Origin: Acidobacteriota bacterium
GTDB lineage: Bacteria; Acidobacteriota; Terriglobia; Acidiferrales; UBA7541
Assembly (NCBI GenBank): GCA_003131985.1
Contig: PKWH01000077.1
Location: forward strand, 180-7,858
DNA: 7,679 bases
Direction: 5' to 3'
Within the stretch, counting starts at the first letter, position 1. Every line of letters starts with the position of its first letter. Below the pieces are notes generated by a model. It was given only the letters and a program-made list of their open reading frames with translations. It was not told where the DNA came from and ran no database searches. The translations under genes and the position numbers were made by a program. This document shows, piece after piece, positions 6,785-7,679 of the stretch.

Positions 6785-6812
6785 GCTATACCATCAATCG
6801 ACAAACGTCAAT
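6785..6812 (-). promoter_or_regulatory. Candidate arsR promoter overlapped by an operator-like 16-mer
   Basis: On the minus strand TTGACG (complement of 6806-6811) and TATAGC (complement of 6785-6790) form a -35/-10 pair with a short 15-base spacer, about 18 bases before the arsR-like ATG. The 16-mer on the minus strand at 6812-6797, ATTGACGTTTGTCGAT, is itself partly symmetric (ATTGAC / GTCGAT). It matches ATTGACGATATTCGAT at 6359-6374 in 13 of 16 positions. A repressor bound here would block the -35 box, which fits autoregulation. The short spacer makes the promoter call moderate. Confidence 0.45.
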
Positions 6813-6949
6813 ATAGGTTTCAGGGTAAAATGCGCAGCTGTTTATCTGAAGACACGGGCTTTGAGTCCCTCGCCCCGGCTTCAATCCCTTTCCCGACACA
6901 GCCCTTAACCGCGTCGCGGCACGTGTATGCTCACACACACGACTCCTTG

Positions 6950-7001
6950 AAATTCGCCAAACAACGTGCTAGCGTTTTTCGTGATTAGTTTTGGCAAATT
7001 T
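6950..7001. repeat. Spaced inverted repeat AAATTCGCCAAA / TTTGGCAAATTT
   Basis: AAATTCGCCAAA at 6950-6961 is the reverse complement of TTTGGCAAATTT at 6990-7001 except for one position, with a 28-base interval. CGCCAAA recurs at 7242-7248, and its complement TTTGGCG at 7000-7006. It could be a hairpin or paired binding sites in the non-coding region; function is unknown. Confidence 0.4.
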
Positions 7002-7205
7002 GGCGGAGGGCGGTTAGAACGCAGTTGCCTCGTACGCGTCTGTCCCGCGGTCAGTAACACGCACCCCCTCCTTGATTGCTCTAAGCAGCTTGAATCTTCT
7101 GGGATACTCTCAGTTCGCCAGACCAGCTTATCCGCCTGCTCACCTGGCACAGTCTCAACAAATCACGCGAGCGGCGTTTTTCTCTCTCGGAATCTACTTG
7201 CAACT

Positions 7206-7222
7206 GAGCCATTTTCTGGCTC
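7206..7222. repeat. Perfect 6-bp hairpin in the ETF-QO upstream region
   Basis: GAGCCA (7206-7211) and TGGCTC (7217-7222) pair perfectly around a TTTTC loop, about 150 bases before the ETF-QO ATG. No T-run follows on the + strand, so it is not a standard terminator; it may be a leader structure or chance. Confidence 0.35.
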
Positions 7223-7371
7223 CAAACTCGCAAAATTAAATCGCCAAACTCAGGAAGTAGAACACGTCGTAACTTATAGAAAACAAAGAGCGACGAACTG
7301 CTCAAATAGCCAAAATATTCAAAAATGCCCTCTCGATATTTCGCCTATTTCCCAGGTCGCTGAATGAGGCC

Positions 7372-7679
7372 ATGACTATAGAGCGCGAACAACTCGAAGC
7401 GGACGTTCTGATCATCGGCGCGGGGCCGGCAGGCTTGGCCTGCGCGCTTCATCTCGCAAACCTGATCGAGCAGCACACCCAGGCAAACAAATCACCCGTG
7501 CTCTCCGCCGAGAATATCTATGTCCTGGAAAAGGCGCGCGAAATTGGAGCGCATCAGCTTTCCGGCGCGATCATGGACGCGCGCGGCCTTCGCGAGCTTG
7601 TCCCCGACTTCGAAAAAACTGCGCCGCTCGACACACCCGTCACCGGCGACGCCGCCTATTACTTCACCGAAAAAGATTC
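7372..7679 (+). CDS. Electron-transfer flavoprotein:ubiquinone oxidoreductase, N-terminal part
   Basis: The frame opens at ATG 7372 and runs off the right edge after 102 codons. The translation has the FAD dinucleotide-binding start 'EADVLIIGAGPAGLACALHL' (residues 9-28; GxGxxG at 16-21), the acidic end of the second strand in 'IYVLEKAREIGAHQLSGAIM' (49-68; Glu53) and 'LDTPVTGDAAYYFTEKD' (86-102). 'EKxxEIGAHxLSGAxMDxRxLxELxPD' is diagnostic for ETF-QO (FixC-like). The full enzyme (about 550 aa, FAD plus a C-terminal 4Fe-4S cluster) is membrane-associated and passes electrons from ETF to ubiquinone or menaquinone. An overlapping ATG at 7364 is out of frame and stops at once. The Shine-Dalgarno is weak. 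It is transcribed away from the sox block, so a shared operon is excluded. Confidence 0.93.
   Translation, partial: MTIEREQLEADVLIIGAGPAGLACALHLANLIEQHTQANKSPVLSAENIYVLEKAREIGAHQLSGAIMDARGLRELVPDFEKTAPLDTPVTGDAAYYFTEKD

Larger units (their letters stand above)
6831..7371. other. Intergenic region without a recognised gene (about 540 bases)
   Basis: This lies between the arsR-like promoter and the ETF-QO start. Short open frames exist on both strands (the longest is 133 codons, 6966-7367 +), but none shows a family pattern, a ribosome binding site or the GC-rich codon use of the neighbours; their residues are rich in Ser, Arg, Gln and Cys as in random translation. The right half is more A/T-rich than the genes. 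It must hold the ETF-QO promoter; a TATAGA box near 7275 is possible but has no convincing -35. Two inverted repeats are listed separately. No tRNA could be folded by eye. Confidence 0.6.

Noticed and set aside
6850..6900. tRNA-like T-loop string GGCTTCAATCC
   Set aside because: No flanking T-stem, anticodon arm or acceptor pairing could be built around it on either strand.
6905..7150. 81-codon minus-strand frame in the intergenic region
   Set aside because: No Shine-Dalgarno and no known pattern; the hydrophobicity profile is flat.
6966..7367. 133-codon open frame on the + strand upstream of ETF-QO
   Set aside because: No ribosome binding site, no family-like pattern, and composition unlike the neighbouring genes; it looks like chance translation of non-coding DNA.
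1..7679. CRISPR array, insertion sequence or prophage signs
   Set aside because: No regularly spaced repeats, transposase, integrase or terminal repeats were seen on either strand.

Overview
The window looks like chromosomal DNA of a free-living, GC-rich Acidobacteriota (Terriglobia-like) bacterium. The main clue is the first gene, the C-terminal part of a MacB/FtsX-type permease of the duplicated 'ADOP' kind that is abundant in that phylum. Codon use rich in G/C third positions, the AsmA-like protein and the lone soxCD-type pair fit this. The taxonomic call is inference; no rRNA or tRNA is present.

Layout from left to right. (1) 1-1443 (+): 3' part of an ADOP ABC-transporter permease, followed by a perfect 11-bp hairpin. 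(2) 1568-1717 (-): a 49-codon membrane micro-protein of the lmo0937/DUF5670 type with an ideal ribosome binding site. (3) 1843-3456 (-): a membrane-anchored AsmA-like protein. (4) 3589-4437 (+), divergent from it: a neutral zinc metallopeptidase of the YpfJ/KPN_02809 type. (5) 6767 down to 4548 (-): the most coherent unit, an ArsR-family thiol-rich repressor, then a SoxC-type molybdenum sulfite/sulfane dehydrogenase with a Tat signal, then an overlapping short monoheme SoxD-like cytochrome c. (6) 6831-7371: about 540 bases with no convincing gene. (7) 7372-7679 (+): the 5' end of an electron-transfer-flavoprotein:ubiquinone oxidoreductase (ETF-QO), cut by the window edge.

The arsR-soxC-soxD block reads as a self-contained periplasmic sulfur-oxidation module without the other sox genes (soxXYZAB) in view. 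SoxC would oxidise sulfite or a related sulfur species at a Mo cofactor and SoxD would pass electrons to the respiratory chain. A 25-bp near-perfect palindrome lies between arsR and soxC. A related 16-mer (13 of 16 identical, opposite orientation) covers a candidate -35 box upstream of arsR. This suggests one regulator controlling both itself and the enzyme. The regulator has nine cysteines in 115 residues, including an N-terminal Cys-Cys pair and a CVC motif placed like the arsenite site of Corynebacterium ArsR, so the inducer could be As(III) or a reactive sulfur species. This link between an arsenite-type sensor and a sulfite/sulfane dehydrogenase is the most interesting observation here.
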